A stretch of DNA of 64,000 nucleotides from Jatrophihabitans sp. GAS493 (lineage in GTDB: Bacteria > Actinomycetota > Actinomycetes > Mycobacteriales > Jatrophihabitantaceae): contig NZ_LT907982.1 in assembly GCF_900230215.1 (NCBI RefSeq), positions 1,798,001-1,862,000 on the forward strand. Direction: 5' to 3'. Numbering within the stretch: the first letter of the stretch is position 1; each line of letters begins with the position of its first letter. Shown piece by piece: positions 7,936 through 17,192 of this stretch. The position numbers and the translations under genes were made by a program. A model generated the notes under the pieces. It was not told where the DNA came from and did no database searches. It saw only the letters and a list, made by a program, of their open reading frames with translations.

Positions 7936-9180
7936 GTGCCGATTGACCCGGCCGGTGGTGCTGGAAATCCGGTGACCGACGCGCTGGAGGAGGTACTGCG
8001 GCGAGCGGCGGAGGTGCAGTCGGGTGCGGTCGCCGACTACATTCCCGAACTTGCGCTGATCGATCCAGAACTGCTCGCGATCTCGGCCACCAGCGTCCTC
8101 GGGCATCAATACAGTGCGGGTTCCTCCGAGGCCGAGTTCACGATCCAGTCGATCTCAAAACCGTTTGTGTACGCCCTCGCCCTCGCCGATCTCGGAGTCG
8201 AGGAGGTCCACAGCCACGTGGGGTTCGAGCCCAGCGGCGAGCCGTTCAACGCGATCAGTCTCGACCCTGCCGGCCGCCCGGCGAATCCGTTGATCAATGC
8301 CGGCGCCATCGTCACCTCTGCCCTCATCGACGCCCCGACGCCACAGGCTCGCTTCGAGCGGATCCGGTCCGTCCTCTCCGCCTTCGCCGGACGCGAACTG
8401 CAGCTAGACGAACGGGTCTACGCGTCGGAGTCCGAAACCGGCCACCGCAATCGCGCCCTGGGACACCTCACGCTGGCCGCCGGTGCGCTGCCGCGTGGGG
8501 TGGCCGATGCCACCGAGGTCTACTTCCAACAGTGTGCGCTGCTGGTGACGGCGGCCGACCTGGCCATGATGGGAGCAACCCTCGCCAATGCCGGTGTCAA
8601 TCCAGTGACGAACGTCGAGGTGGTCACCTCCGAGGTGGCCCGCCAGACCCTCTCCCTGATGACCAGTTGCGGGATGTACGACCGGGCCGGCGAGTGGGCG
8701 TTCCGGGTGGGGATGCCGGCCAAGTCCGGGGTCGGTGGCGGCATCGTCGCCGTGAAACCTGGACAGTTCGGCGTCGGCGTCTTCAGCCCGCGGTTGGATG
8801 AGGCGGGCAACAGCGCGCGCGGGACACGAGCGCTGACCCTGCTCTCGCAGGAGTTCGAACTGAATCTGCTGGAGCATCACCACGCGCCGGCCTCGCCGAT
8901 CCAGGAACTGGCCGTCACCGCGTCCGGCGGTATGACCGTCTCGCTCCGCGGGGAGATCGACTTCATCGCGGTCGAGCAGCTGGTGCATGACGTCCGGGAG
9001 GCGGCCGGTGGCGACCCGGCCGACGCCTCCTCGATCACCATCGACCTCACCGCCGTAACCCGCGTCGGCCTGGCGGCGGCTCGCCTGCTGACCGCGGCGG
9101 CCGCCGGACGCTCGGCCTGGGGATCGACCGTTCAGGTCGTTGATCCGTCGCACTTACTGGCGGTCGCACTTACTGGCTGA
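7936..9180 (+). CDS. glsA: Glutaminase with C-terminal STAS domain
   Basis: 414-residue protein. Residues ~15-310 are a beta-lactamase-fold glutaminase (L-glutamine to L-glutamate and ammonia) with the nucleophile in QSISKPF (SxxK), NPLINAGAIV, QQCALLVTAADLAMMGATLA and SGVGGGIVAV. Residues ~325-414 form a STAS domain (MTVSLRGEIDFIAVEQL, SITIDLTAVTRVGLAAARLL), as in anti-sigma-factor antagonists; this fusion is known in actinobacteria and may regulate activity or assembly. The GTG at 7936 is chosen because GGGAGG lies 6 nt before it; an ATG 27 bp upstream has no such site. The 3' end overlaps the convergent GH15 gene by 11 bp. Confidence 0.9.
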   Translation: MPIDPAGGAGNPVTDALEEVLRRAAEVQSGAVADYIPELALIDPELLAISATSVLGHQYSAGSSEAEFTIQSISKPFVYALALADLGVEEVHSHVGFEPSGEPFNAISLDPAGRPANPLINAGAIVTSALIDAPTPQARFERIRSVLSAFAGRELQLDERVYASESETGHRNRALGHLTLAAGALPRGVADATEVYFQQCALLVTAADLAMMGATLANAGVNPVTNVEVVTSEVARQTLSLMTSCGMYDRAGEWAFRVGMPAKSGVGGGIVAVKPGQFGVGVFSPRLDEAGNSARGTRALTLLSQEFELNLLEHHHAPASPIQELAVTASGGMTVSLRGEIDFIAVEQLVHDVREAAGGDPADASSITIDLTAVTRVGLAAARLLTAAAAGRSAWGSTVQVVDPSHLLAVALTG

Positions 9181-11059
9181 GGAAGAACGACGCACGGGCG
9201 GTGCCGGCGCCGGATGAACGGGGGCGACCGGCGGCCCGGTCGAGTTGGGCGTCCAGCGTCAGGCCGGCATCGATGAGCGCGAGATGGGTGAAGGCCTGCG
9301 GGAAGTTGCCGATCTGCTCGCCGGTCGGCGCGATCTCCTCGGAGAAGAGGCCGAGGGGGTTGGCGTAGGTGAGCATCTTCTCGAAGGTGAGCCGGGCGTC
9401 ATCCAGACGGCCGGAGCGGGCCAGGGCCTCGACGTAGGCAAAGCTGCAGAGCGAGAAGGTGCCCTCAGAGCCGCGGAGCCCGTCCGGTGAGGCCTCCGGG
9501 TCGTAGCGGTAGACGAGGCTGTCGGAGACCAGTTCCTCGTCGATCGCGCGCAGCGTCGACAGCCACATCGGGTCCTGCGGCGCGATGAAGCCGACGCGGG
9601 CCATCCGAAGTAGCGACGCATCGAGCACCGGCTCGCCGTATTGCTGCACGAACGCTTGACGTTGCGGGTCCCAGCCATGCGTCATGATCTGTTCGTAGAT
9701 GGCGTCGCGGGCAGTGACCCAGCGCTCGGTCGATGCCGGTCGGCCGTGGTCGGCGGCGAGCCGGATCGCCCGGTCGAAGGCGACCCAGGCCATCAACCGA
9801 CCGTAGGTGAATCGCTTCCGGCCGCCGCGGGTCTCCCAGATACCCTCCTCGGGCTGGTCCCAGTTGTCGGCCAGCCAATCGACCAGATTGCAGATCGCGA
9901 CCCAGCCGAGGTGCCCGATCTGCAGTCCGGCCCGGTCCAGCTGATAGACGCTGTCCAGCGCCTCACCGTAGATGTCCAGCTGTAGCTGACTGGCCGCGCC
10001 GTTGCCGATCCGGACCGGGGCCGAGCCGCGGTAGCCCTCCCAGTGTTCAAGCGTCTCCTCGCTCAGGTCCGACGAGCCGTCGACGCGGTACATGATGTCC
10101 AGTGGCCCGTCGCCGGTGCCGGCCCGCTCCTCGACCCGCCGGCGCAGCCAGAGCCCGAAGCGGGCCGCCTCGTCGATGAAGCCCATGCCGAGCAGGGCCT
10201 GGACGGAGAATGACGCGTCGCGAACCCACGTGTAGCGGTAATCCCAGTTGCGCTCGCCGCCGATCTGCTCGGGTAGCGCCGCCGTTGGCGCGGCGACCAG
10301 CCCCCCAGTCGGGGCGTAGGTCATCAACTTCAGCGTGATGGCGGAACGGAGCATCTGCTCGCGCCACCGGCCCCGGTAGGTCGACTGTCCGGACCAGTCG
10401 CGCCAGAACTGGACCGTGTCGTGGAAATACTCCTCGATCTCGGCCGTCGAGATTGCCCGCGGGGGAGTCGACGTGTTCGTCTCCAGCAGCAACCCCCGGA
10501 CCTCGCCGGCCCGCAGCGTCAGCGAGAACGCGAGGTCGGAGGCGTCAACGGTCGGCTGCGGCTGCACCCGGGCGTCGCCTGGTTCGCGCACCGCGCTGAG
10601 CGTGATGCTGTTGGCCCCGGCCCGAAAGACTGCGCCGTCGTCATTGGTGGTGACGATGTGGCTCTGCCGCCCGTAGTCGAAGCGGGGGGCTATCTCGATC
10701 TCGAACGTCATCGTGCCCCGCACGCACCTGAGCATCCGCACGATACGGCGCTGCTCGTTGGCCTCCTCGCCCGTGATGAGCATGAAGTCGACCAGTTCGC
10801 CAACGCCGGCATCAGTCAGGAAACGGGTGATCAGCACGGCCGTCTCGGGCAGGTACAGCTGCTTGGTGTCGAACGCGCCACCGACCGGCCGGGTGCGCAG
10901 GTGGCCACCGCGTTCGGAATCCAACAGCGCCCCGAAGAGACTGGGTGAGTCGAAGCGGGGGCCGCAGAACCAGTCGATGGTGCCATCGCGGGCGACCAGA
11001 GCCGCCGTCTGCAGATCGCCGATCAGGCCGTGACCGGCGATTGGGGGGTAGTCAGTCAT
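9170..11059 (-). CDS. Glycoside hydrolase family 15 (glucoamylase/trehalase-like)
   Basis: 629-residue cytoplasmic GH15 enzyme. It has the N-terminal beta-sandwich domain opening IAGHGLIGDLQTAALV and GTIDWFCGPRFDSPS, and the (alpha/alpha)6 barrel with GGERNWDYRYTWVRDA, QLDIYGEALDS, EEGIWETRGG (general acid region) and LFSEEIAPTGEQIGNFPQAF (general base region). Actinobacterial members of this length include trehalases and oligosaccharide glucoamylases, so alpha-glucosidic substrates such as trehalose or maltooligosaccharides are likely. No signal peptide is visible. It stands alone between glutaminase and a small membrane protein gene. Confidence 0.92.
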   Translation of the reverse strand: MTDYPPIAGHGLIGDLQTAALVARDGTIDWFCGPRFDSPSLFGALLDSERGGHLRTRPVGGAFDTKQLYLPETAVLITRFLTDAGVGELVDFMLITGEEANEQRRIVRMLRCVRGTMTFEIEIAPRFDYGRQSHIVTTNDDGAVFRAGANSITLSAVREPGDARVQPQPTVDASDLAFSLTLRAGEVRGLLLETNTSTPPRAISTAEIEEYFHDTVQFWRDWSGQSTYRGRWREQMLRSAITLKLMTYAPTGGLVAAPTAALPEQIGGERNWDYRYTWVRDASFSVQALLGMGFIDEAARFGLWLRRRVEERAGTGDGPLDIMYRVDGSSDLSEETLEHWEGYRGSAPVRIGNGAASQLQLDIYGEALDSVYQLDRAGLQIGHLGWVAICNLVDWLADNWDQPEEGIWETRGGRKRFTYGRLMAWVAFDRAIRLAADHGRPASTERWVTARDAIYEQIMTHGWDPQRQAFVQQYGEPVLDASLLRMARVGFIAPQDPMWLSTLRAIDEELVSDSLVYRYDPEASPDGLRGSEGTFSLCSFAYVEALARSGRLDDARLTFEKMLTYANPLGLFSEEIAPTGEQIGNFPQAFTHLALIDAGLTLDAQLDRAAGRPRSSGAGTARASFFLSQ

Positions 11060-11310
11060 CCGAGATCATCCAGTTCTGTTGAGTGCCGCGTGGAGTCGTC
11101 GTTGGAGTCACGTCGCTGCCATAACTGCAGGCTAAACCGCGGACCGAAATATCGCGACTGTGATCGTCGCGTCGGGCTCAGCTGATTGGCGGAAACGACA
11201 ACGCAATCAAATTCCGGCGATTCTATGGTGAGATATCGGCCAAGCGCGTAGCGTGAGCTATGCGTGTCATACGCGGGAGTCCGGTCCGGCCAAGGCCAGA
11301 CCTTCCTGCG

Positions 11311-11335
11311 GTTTATGCATATCGGTTTCGGGCGT
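11311..11335 (+). promoter_or_regulatory. Possible SigB/SigF-type promoter
   Basis: GTTT (11311-11314) and GGGCGT (11330-11335) are 15 nt apart, resembling the GTTT-N13-15-GGGTAT pattern of actinobacterial general-stress sigma factors, 17 bp ahead of the small membrane protein start. The match at -10 is imperfect, so this is tentative. The rest of the gap from 11060 shows nothing else recognisable. Confidence 0.3.
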
Positions 11336-11352
11336 GTGAAAAGGGGAAATTC

Positions 11353-11742
11353 ATGAACGAAAAGGGCTCCGGCTGGCGAGTCTTTGCCTGCATCATGTTG
11401 GGAATTGGCGGCATCATGCGATTCTTCGACGCGATATGGGCGTTCGCCGCACACAATGACCAGACGACGAGTCTGGAGGATGCCCTCTTCGGTCACAGTT
11501 TGACGACCTACGGATGGATCTACCTCCTCATCGCCTTCCTGATGATTGTGGCATCTATCGGTGTCGTAGTGGGATCGCAGATCGGTCGTTGGATCGGCAT
11601 CGTGGCTGGAGCCGTGCTTGCCATCACTGCGGTTTGGTGGATGCCGTACTACCCGGTCTGGTCGCTGACCTATATCGGCATCGGTGTCCTGGTGATTTAT
11701 GGCCTCGTCGTATATGGCAAGAGTGATGAGGCACTGCTGTAG
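11353..11742 (+). CDS. DUF7144-like four-helix membrane protein
   Basis: 129-residue integral membrane protein with four predicted helices: VFACIMLGIGGIMRFFDAIW, IYLLIAFLMIVASIGVVVG, IGIVAGAVLAITAVWWM and LTYIGIGVLVIYGLVVYG. The GWRVFACIMLGIGGIMRFFD opening followed by a YGWIYL segment matches the actinobacterial DUF7144 type of small membrane proteins; no function is known. The ATG follows AAGGGGA at normal spacing. It is followed by a strong hairpin terminator. A stress promoter may drive it. Confidence 0.75.
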   Translation: MNEKGSGWRVFACIMLGIGGIMRFFDAIWAFAAHNDQTTSLEDALFGHSLTTYGWIYLLIAFLMIVASIGVVVGSQIGRWIGIVAGAVLAITAVWWMPYYPVWSLTYIGIGVLVIYGLVVYGKSDEALL

Positions 11743-11810
11743 TCCAACTCCAGCTGCGCATCCCTATCGGTGCGCAATTCTCCGTCGCTCAGCGCTGTGA
11801 TCTCTGCTTC

Positions 11811-11854
11811 GCCAAGGACTTCTGCCGGTACCAGTACAGGCAGAAGTCCTTGGC
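11811..11854. terminator. Strong bidirectional terminator hairpin
   Basis: A perfect 16-bp inverted repeat, GCCAAGGACTTCTGCC (11811-11826) and its complement (11839-11854), encloses a 12-nt loop. It lies between the DUF7144-like gene (ends 11742, plus) and the MFS gene (ends 11938, minus), so it can terminate both. Confidence 0.85.
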
Positions 11855-11937
11855 TATTTCATGCCCTTTACGCGCGGGCCCGGACGCTTCTTCGTCTGTG
11901 ATCTCAGGTTGGCAAGTATGCTCCTTCGAGCGTGTCC

Positions 11938-13326
11938 TCAGGCCGGTGCCGCCGCCTTTGCTAGCGCGACTTTGGGCAGCATTGTGGCGGCGGCCAGTCC
12001 GATGACTCCGGCGGCGGCCAGCGCGACCATCGCCGCCGCATAGCCGCCGTGGCTGAGGTCGGAGACCAGGATGGTGCCGGCTATCGCGGTGCCGAACGAG
12101 GACCCGAGATTGGAGATGCAGCGCGAGAGTCCGGAGATCTCACCCTGGAGATCCTCGGCAAAGCTCCCCTGCACCACGTTCACGGATGGGGTGAGCATCG
12201 CGCCCAGACCGAATCCGATCAGCAGCAACCCCGGGGCGAACCCCCATGGACCGGTCGAGCCGCTCACCATCACGATGAGGACCGCGATTCCGGCGATCGT
12301 CACCACGAAGCCGAGCAGGATGAGCGTCCGTTGGGCCAGCCGCTTGGCAAACCATTCAGCGCCGAGCGAGGACGCGAGAAGACCCAACGTCGCGGCGGTG
12401 AAGATGACGCCGGTCTGGATGGCGTCGTAGCCGCGTACCACCTGCAGGTAGGTGGCGACGGTGAAGGACGTGCCGAGCAGGATGAGCCACTGCGCGTTCT
12501 GGGTGACGAGCGCGAGATTGGAGGTGCGGTTGGCGAAGAGTGCGGTAGACAGCAGCGGCTCCTGGCCGGCCCGCTCCTTGCTGCGGATCCACCAGAAGAA
12601 CGAGGCCAGCACCGCGGCGCCGGCCACCATCAGCCCCAGCATCAACAGTCCGTTGTTGTCGGCGGCCAGAATCCCCATGACGAACAGCACCAGACCGAGC
12701 CCGGACAGGACCGCGCCAGTCACGTCGAACGGACGTGTCGGATCGGCTGGCACCGGGTCTTCGATCCCACGGCTGAGCACGATGATTGCGACGATGACGA
12801 GGGCCTGGAAGATGAAGGCGCCCCGCCAGCTGATCGCCGAAGTGATGAGACCACCGATGAGCGGGCCGGCGGCGGCGCCGACGCCACCGAGCGCACTGAT
12901 CACGCCGAAGGCGCGCGCCCTGGAGGTGACTTCAGTGAAGAAGAGCGTCGTCAGGATGTAGACCGGAGGGATCAGCAGCGCGGTGCCGATCCCCTCCAAG
13001 ATCGAGTTGCCCAGGATGAGCACGCCGAGACCGGGTGCGAGTGCACTGAGCACCGCACCGACCCCGTAAACCACCAGACCTACCGTGAAGCAGCGGGTAC
13101 GCCCGTAACGGTCGGTGAGCTTGCCGCCCGGGATCATCAGTGCGGCCATCACCAGCAGGAAGAGCGTGATCGCCGTCTGGATGCCCTGCACCGTGGTGTC
13201 CAGATCCCGGCTCATGTCGTTGATCATCACGTTCATGTTCGAGCCGGCGAAGCTGCAGATGAATTGAGCCAGCGCCAGGGGTAACAGAATCCGGCGCGCC
13301 GGACTCGCGTTCGGCTGCCCGGTCAT
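11938..13326 (-). CDS. MFS transporter, DHA2 (drug:H+ antiporter) family
   Basis: 462-residue multi-pass exporter of the EmrB/QacA type. MFS motif A is visible as GGKLTDRYGRTR between helices 2 and 3; the motif C region reads GGVGAAAGPLIGGLI in helix 5. About 12-14 hydrophobic segments run the full length, beginning with ILLPLALAQFICSFAGSN. Likely extrudes hydrophobic toxic compounds with proton antiport, but the substrate cannot be read from sequence. No dedicated local regulator adjoins it; the sensor kinase gene downstream of its start lies in the same direction 133 bp upstream. Confidence 0.9.
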   Translation of the reverse strand: MTGQPNASPARRILLPLALAQFICSFAGSNMNVMINDMSRDLDTTVQGIQTAITLFLLVMAALMIPGGKLTDRYGRTRCFTVGLVVYGVGAVLSALAPGLGVLILGNSILEGIGTALLIPPVYILTTLFFTEVTSRARAFGVISALGGVGAAAGPLIGGLITSAISWRGAFIFQALVIVAIIVLSRGIEDPVPADPTRPFDVTGAVLSGLGLVLFVMGILAADNNGLLMLGLMVAGAAVLASFFWWIRSKERAGQEPLLSTALFANRTSNLALVTQNAQWLILLGTSFTVATYLQVVRGYDAIQTGVIFTAATLGLLASSLGAEWFAKRLAQRTLILLGFVVTIAGIAVLIVMVSGSTGPWGFAPGLLLIGFGLGAMLTPSVNVVQGSFAEDLQGEISGLSRCISNLGSSFGTAIAGTILVSDLSHGGYAAAMVALAAAGVIGLAAATMLPKVALAKAAAPA

Positions 13327-13459
13327 CTCAAATCCAGCAAGGGTGCGACCGCCTCTGAGTCAGGCCGGCGGGATCTCCGCACTGGTCGCCCACGCGGGTG
13401 CGGGGCACGGCTTGCCGGCTGCTAGCTCGGATACTCCCGGTCGGCGGTGGCACTCGGCA

Positions 13460-14929
13460 TCATCCGTATGGGATGACGGCCCCCCGCAAGGCGATCGTGA
13501 GGGCGAAGAGCGTCGCCCCCGGCCGGCTCGTCACGGTCACCGTGGCGTCATGGGCGCGGGCAATCGCCGCGACGATCGCCAGGCCCAACCCGCCCTCGCC
13601 GCCCCGGTGCGCGCGTGAGGTGTCGCCCCGGGCGAAACGCTCGAAGATGTGGGGCAGGAACTCCGGCGCGATGCCCGGCCCGTCGTCGCAGACGGTGGCG
13701 ATTGCGCACCCGTCCTCCTGGGTCAGCCGCACCGTGATCCTGGTTCCGGCCGGCGTGTGCTCCACGGCGTTGGCGATCAGGTTGACCACCAGTTGACGTA
13801 GCGAGGATTCGTCGCCGGTGACGACCGTCTCCTCCTCCGGGAGGTCCAGATTCCACTCGTGGTCGGGGCTCAGTGCTCGACCGTCGATCACCGCATCGAG
13901 CAGGATGCGGGTGAGGTCGACGGACGCGTGGCGTAGCGGCCGACCGGAGTCGAGGCGAGCCAGCAGCAGCAGATCCTGCACCAGATCGCCCATCCGGGCC
14001 GACTCGGCGCGGATTCTGCTCAGCGCCTCCGCGGCGCTATCGGAGAGCGTGGACTCCGTCATCTCGATGTACTCGGCGTGGCTGCCGATGACGGCGACCG
14101 GGGTGCGCAGTTCGTGACTGGCGTCGGCGACGAAGTGCCGCAGCAGGTCTTCGCTGGCCTGCCGCTCGGCGAAGGCACCTTGGAGGTGCTGCAGCATCCG
14201 GTTGACGGCGTCGGTGAGCTGTCCGATCTCGGTGCCGGGCGCCTCGTTCACCAGTGGCTCGGGTAGCTGCACCTCGCCCCGCCCCAGCGGCAGATCGGTG
14301 ACCCGTCGAGCGGTGCGGGAGATGCGCTCCATCGGTCGCAGGGTGAGGCGGATGGAGAACGCAGCGACGATGCCGGTCAGCAGCAGCGCGACGGCAAAGA
14401 CGATGACCTCGATCAGCATGAACCGCGCGATCGTCTCCTCGACCGGGTGCTTCGGAAGGCCGGCCACCTGCAGGTCGCCATCCTGCCCGGCGGTGACGAC
14501 GACCCGGTACTCGCCTAGATCAGGTAGGTGGACGTCACGCGCCCCGCCGACGGGCAGGGTGGCGATCACCGCCTGGTCGCGGGCCGAGACCGACTGGGTG
14601 CTGGAGTCGTCGGCGATGATCCCGGCCGCCGTGACCTGGCCGTTGAGAATGCGGGCGCCGAGTGTCCCGACCGGCTGGCCGACCACCGAGGAGAAGCCGC
14701 CGTTGTCGGCGTCATGATCGTTTGAGTGCTCGAGCGACACCGAGTAACGGTTGCCGGCCGCCACCAGCTGCTGATCGAGCTTCCCCACCAGATACGTGTG
14801 CAGCGCGATCGACGTGGCGAAGATGAGTGCGAGCGAGCTCGCCAGCAGCAGGCCGAGCACCACCAGCAGCAGCTGGCGACGCAGGCTGAGTCCGCGAAAC
14901 CAGCCTCGCAATCGGGTCATCATGTTCAC
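13460..14929 (-). CDS. Two-component sensor histidine kinase
   Basis: 489-residue membrane kinase. A first TM helix (LLLVVLGLLLASSLALIFA) is followed by a ~120-residue extracytoplasmic sensor, a second TM helix (VIVFAVALLLTGIVAAFSI), a HAMP linker, the H-box FVADASHELRTPVAVIG with the phosphoacceptor His, the N-box NLIANAVEHTP, and ATP-lid motifs VCDDGPGI and GGEGGLGLAIV. The order matches MprB/TcrY-type actinobacterial kinases. It overlaps the response regulator gene by 4 bp (ATGA), so the pair is translationally coupled. Signal unknown. Confidence 0.93.
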   Translation of the reverse strand: MNMMTRLRGWFRGLSLRRQLLLVVLGLLLASSLALIFATSIALHTYLVGKLDQQLVAAGNRYSVSLEHSNDHDADNGGFSSVVGQPVGTLGARILNGQVTAAGIIADDSSTQSVSARDQAVIATLPVGGARDVHLPDLGEYRVVVTAGQDGDLQVAGLPKHPVEETIARFMLIEVIVFAVALLLTGIVAAFSIRLTLRPMERISRTARRVTDLPLGRGEVQLPEPLVNEAPGTEIGQLTDAVNRMLQHLQGAFAERQASEDLLRHFVADASHELRTPVAVIGSHAEYIEMTESTLSDSAAEALSRIRAESARMGDLVQDLLLLARLDSGRPLRHASVDLTRILLDAVIDGRALSPDHEWNLDLPEEETVVTGDESSLRQLVVNLIANAVEHTPAGTRITVRLTQEDGCAIATVCDDGPGIAPEFLPHIFERFARGDTSRAHRGGEGGLGLAIVAAIARAHDATVTVTSRPGATLFALTIALRGAVIPYG

Positions 14930-15693
14930 GTCGCCGGGCCGGCGTCGCTCGCCGAGGCAGCGATGTCATTGCTGGCGGGTTTCAGGACGTAGCCGATGCC
15001 CCGGACCGTGTGGATCATCGGGGCCCGGCCGGAATCGATCTTGCGTCGCAGGTAGCTGATGTAAAGCTCAACGACGTGACCGCCTCCGCCGAAGTCGTAG
15101 CTCCACACCCGGTCGAGGATCTGAGCCTTCGAGAGCACTACCCGGGGATTTCGCATCAACAGCCGAAGCAGCTCGAACTCGGTGGCGGTGAGATCGATGA
15201 GGGTGTCGTGGCGGCGGACCTCACGGGCCTCCTCGTCCATCGTCAGGTCGCCGACGCGCAGGCCGTCCATGCCGTCGGCACGGGTCAGCCCGGCCCGGCG
15301 AACCAGGCCGCGCAGCCGCGCCGACACCTCCTGAAAGCTGAACGGCTTGGTTACGTAGTCGTCGCCGCCGGCGGTGATTCCGGCGATCCGGTCCTCCAGC
15401 GAGTCCTTGGCGGTCAGAAACAGCACACTCACCGACGGGTTCTCCTCCCGGAGTCGCTTCAGCACGTCGAGGCCACTGATGTCGGGCAGCGTCACGTCGA
15501 GGACAACCACGTCGGGCCTGAACTCCCGCGCCAGCCGGATGGCCGTCGTCCCGTCGGCGGCCTTCTCGGCCTGCCAGCCGTCGAAGGTCAGCATTCGCAC
15601 CAGCACATCGGCCAGGTTGGGTTCGTCCTCTACGACCAGGGCCCGCAGGGCCGCCCCGTGGAGTCCCTGCAGTGGGGGCGATTTGAGCGTCAC
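14926..15693 (-). CDS. OmpR/PhoB-family response regulator
   Basis: 255-residue DNA-binding response regulator, partner of the kinase just downstream. The receiver domain (residues ~17-130) shows ALVVEDEPNLADVL (acidic pocket), the phosphoacceptor Asp in VVVLDVTLPDISG, LTAKDS and the Lys in VTKPFS. The C-terminal winged helix (~150-245) has LTATEFELLRLLMRNP and VVELYISYLRRKID. The GTG start at 15693 is a choice; a TTG at 15756 would add 21 residues and neither has a strong ribosome binding site. Transcribed divergently from acuC across a ~250-bp promoter region. Confidence 0.92.
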   Translation of the reverse strand: MTLKSPPLQGLHGAALRALVVEDEPNLADVLVRMLTFDGWQAEKAADGTTAIRLAREFRPDVVVLDVTLPDISGLDVLKRLREENPSVSVLFLTAKDSLEDRIAGITAGGDDYVTKPFSFQEVSARLRGLVRRAGLTRADGMDGLRVGDLTMDEEAREVRRHDTLIDLTATEFELLRLLMRNPRVVLSKAQILDRVWSYDFGGGGHVVELYISYLRRKIDSGRAPMIHTVRGIGYVLKPASNDIAASASDAGPAT

Positions 15694-15943
15694 GCAGCCA
15701 GCATGACCGACCGCTCGCGCTCCACGCCGGTTTTCTACCTCTGAATTTCCTCTCAACTTCGACTACATCACCTCTGGAGCTGCTCTGGATATCGGCCGCA
15801 TGTCTGGAGCTCTGTGCCGAAGACAGCCCTAAAGGCTCCCGCCGACGGTCCTTTCGGCCCTGTGCCATGGAAGGGCCGCCAGCTGATAATGGGGGCGAAT
15901 CTTCGGACATTCCCAGGAAGAAGAGGGGCAGGAGGAGTTCGAC

Positions 15944-17173
15944 ATGGCAGAGGGGAGAGTGACGAACGAGCGGCGCGATCGGATCCGACCGCGCGGATGT
16001 CGGGCCAGCGTCGTCTGGGATGACGGTTACCTCGACTACGACTTCGGCGACCATCCGTTGAACCCGGTCCGTCTGGAGTTCACGATCGCCCTGGCCCGTG
16101 AACTCGGGGTGCTCGACCAGCTCGAGATGATCGGGCCGACGACCGCGACCGACAGTGAGCTGCTGACCGTGCACAGCGCGGCTTACCTTCAGGCCGTCCG
16201 TGATGCCAGCGATAACCCGCAGTATCGCGGCTATGGTCTCGGCACCGACGATGACCCGATATTTTCGGGGATGTTCGCTGCGTCGGCGCTGATCGCCGGC
16301 GGCTCGCGGCGCGCCGCGCTGGAGGTGTGGAGCGGCCGGGTGCAGCATTCGGTGAATATCGCCGGCGGCCTGCACCACGCGATGCGCTCCAACGCCGCAG
16401 GCTTCTGCGTCTTCAACGACGTGGTGCTGGCGATCCGAACGCTGCTCGCCGCCGGCGCGCAGCGGGTGGCCTACGTTGACGTCGACGTTCATCACGGCGA
16501 CGGGGTTCAGGTCGCGTTCTACGACGATCCGCGCGTGCTGACGATCAGCCTCCACCAGGATCCGCGGACGCTGTTTCCCGGGACGGGCTTTCCCGGTGAA
16601 ACGGGAACCGGGGCCGCGGACGGTACGGCGATCAACGTCGCGCTGCCGCCGGGGACCGCAGACCGCGGATGGCTACGGGCCTTCGACGCGATCGTCCCGG
16701 CTGCGGTTCGCGCGTTCGGTCCGGACGTCCTGGTGACCCAGTGCGGCTGCGACACTCATCACGAGGACCCGCTGGCCAACCTCAAGCTCTCCGTCGACGG
16801 GCAGCGTGAGGCCATCGCCCGCCTGCACGCGCTGGCCCATCAGTCAGCAGAGGGTCGCTGGGTCGCGCTCGGTGGCGGGGGCTACGGACTGGTTCGCTGC
16901 GTGCCCCGGACCTGGACGAATCTGATCGCCGAGGCGGCTGGCGCGCCGATCGATCCGGCCACTCCCATACCGGCCGCGTGGCAGGATTTCCTGCGCCGCC
17001 GCGGCGTCAGTTCCGAACTCCCCGCGCACCTCGGCGAAGCGCCGGCGCCGAGCGAGGAGCCGGTCGGGGAGTGGCAGCCGGGAGGCGAGTCGCGACTGGA
17101 TCGCTCGATCGCCGCGACCAGGCTGGCCACCTTCCCGCTCCTCGGGCTCGATCCGCACGATCCGCGGGATTGA
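15944..17173 (+). CDS. acuC: AcuC-type histone deacetylase family protein
   Basis: 409-residue zinc-dependent deacetylase of the class I/II HDAC superfamily (acetoin utilization protein AcuC). Active-site motifs are visible: GGLHHAMRSNAAGFC with the HH pair, VAYVDVDVHHGDGVQ with zinc-binding Asp and His, TQCGCDTHHEDPL, and GGGGYGLVRC at the pocket. Family length is ~380-400. The ATG follows AGGAGG at about 9 nt. In Bacillus, AcuC removes acetyl groups placed by AcuA on acetyl-CoA synthetase; here the next gene, 19 bp downstream, is a GNAT acetyltransferase, so the two may form an acetylation/deacetylation pair. Target protein not encoded here. Confidence 0.93.
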   Translation: MAEGRVTNERRDRIRPRGCRASVVWDDGYLDYDFGDHPLNPVRLEFTIALARELGVLDQLEMIGPTTATDSELLTVHSAAYLQAVRDASDNPQYRGYGLGTDDDPIFSGMFAASALIAGGSRRAALEVWSGRVQHSVNIAGGLHHAMRSNAAGFCVFNDVVLAIRTLLAAGAQRVAYVDVDVHHGDGVQVAFYDDPRVLTISLHQDPRTLFPGTGFPGETGTGAADGTAINVALPPGTADRGWLRAFDAIVPAAVRAFGPDVLVTQCGCDTHHEDPLANLKLSVDGQREAIARLHALAHQSAEGRWVALGGGGYGLVRCVPRTWTNLIAEAAGAPIDPATPIPAAWQDFLRRRGVSSELPAHLGEAPAPSEEPVGEWQPGGESRLDRSIAATRLATFPLLGLDPHDPRD

Positions 17174-17192
17174 GCTGAGGGCGGCGGGCGCG

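Noticed and set aside
12049-13284. Long plus-strand frame opposite the MFS transporter
   Set aside because: Composition is hydrophilic Arg/Glu/Gly-rich shadow coding; the minus-strand MFS has motifs and helices throughout.
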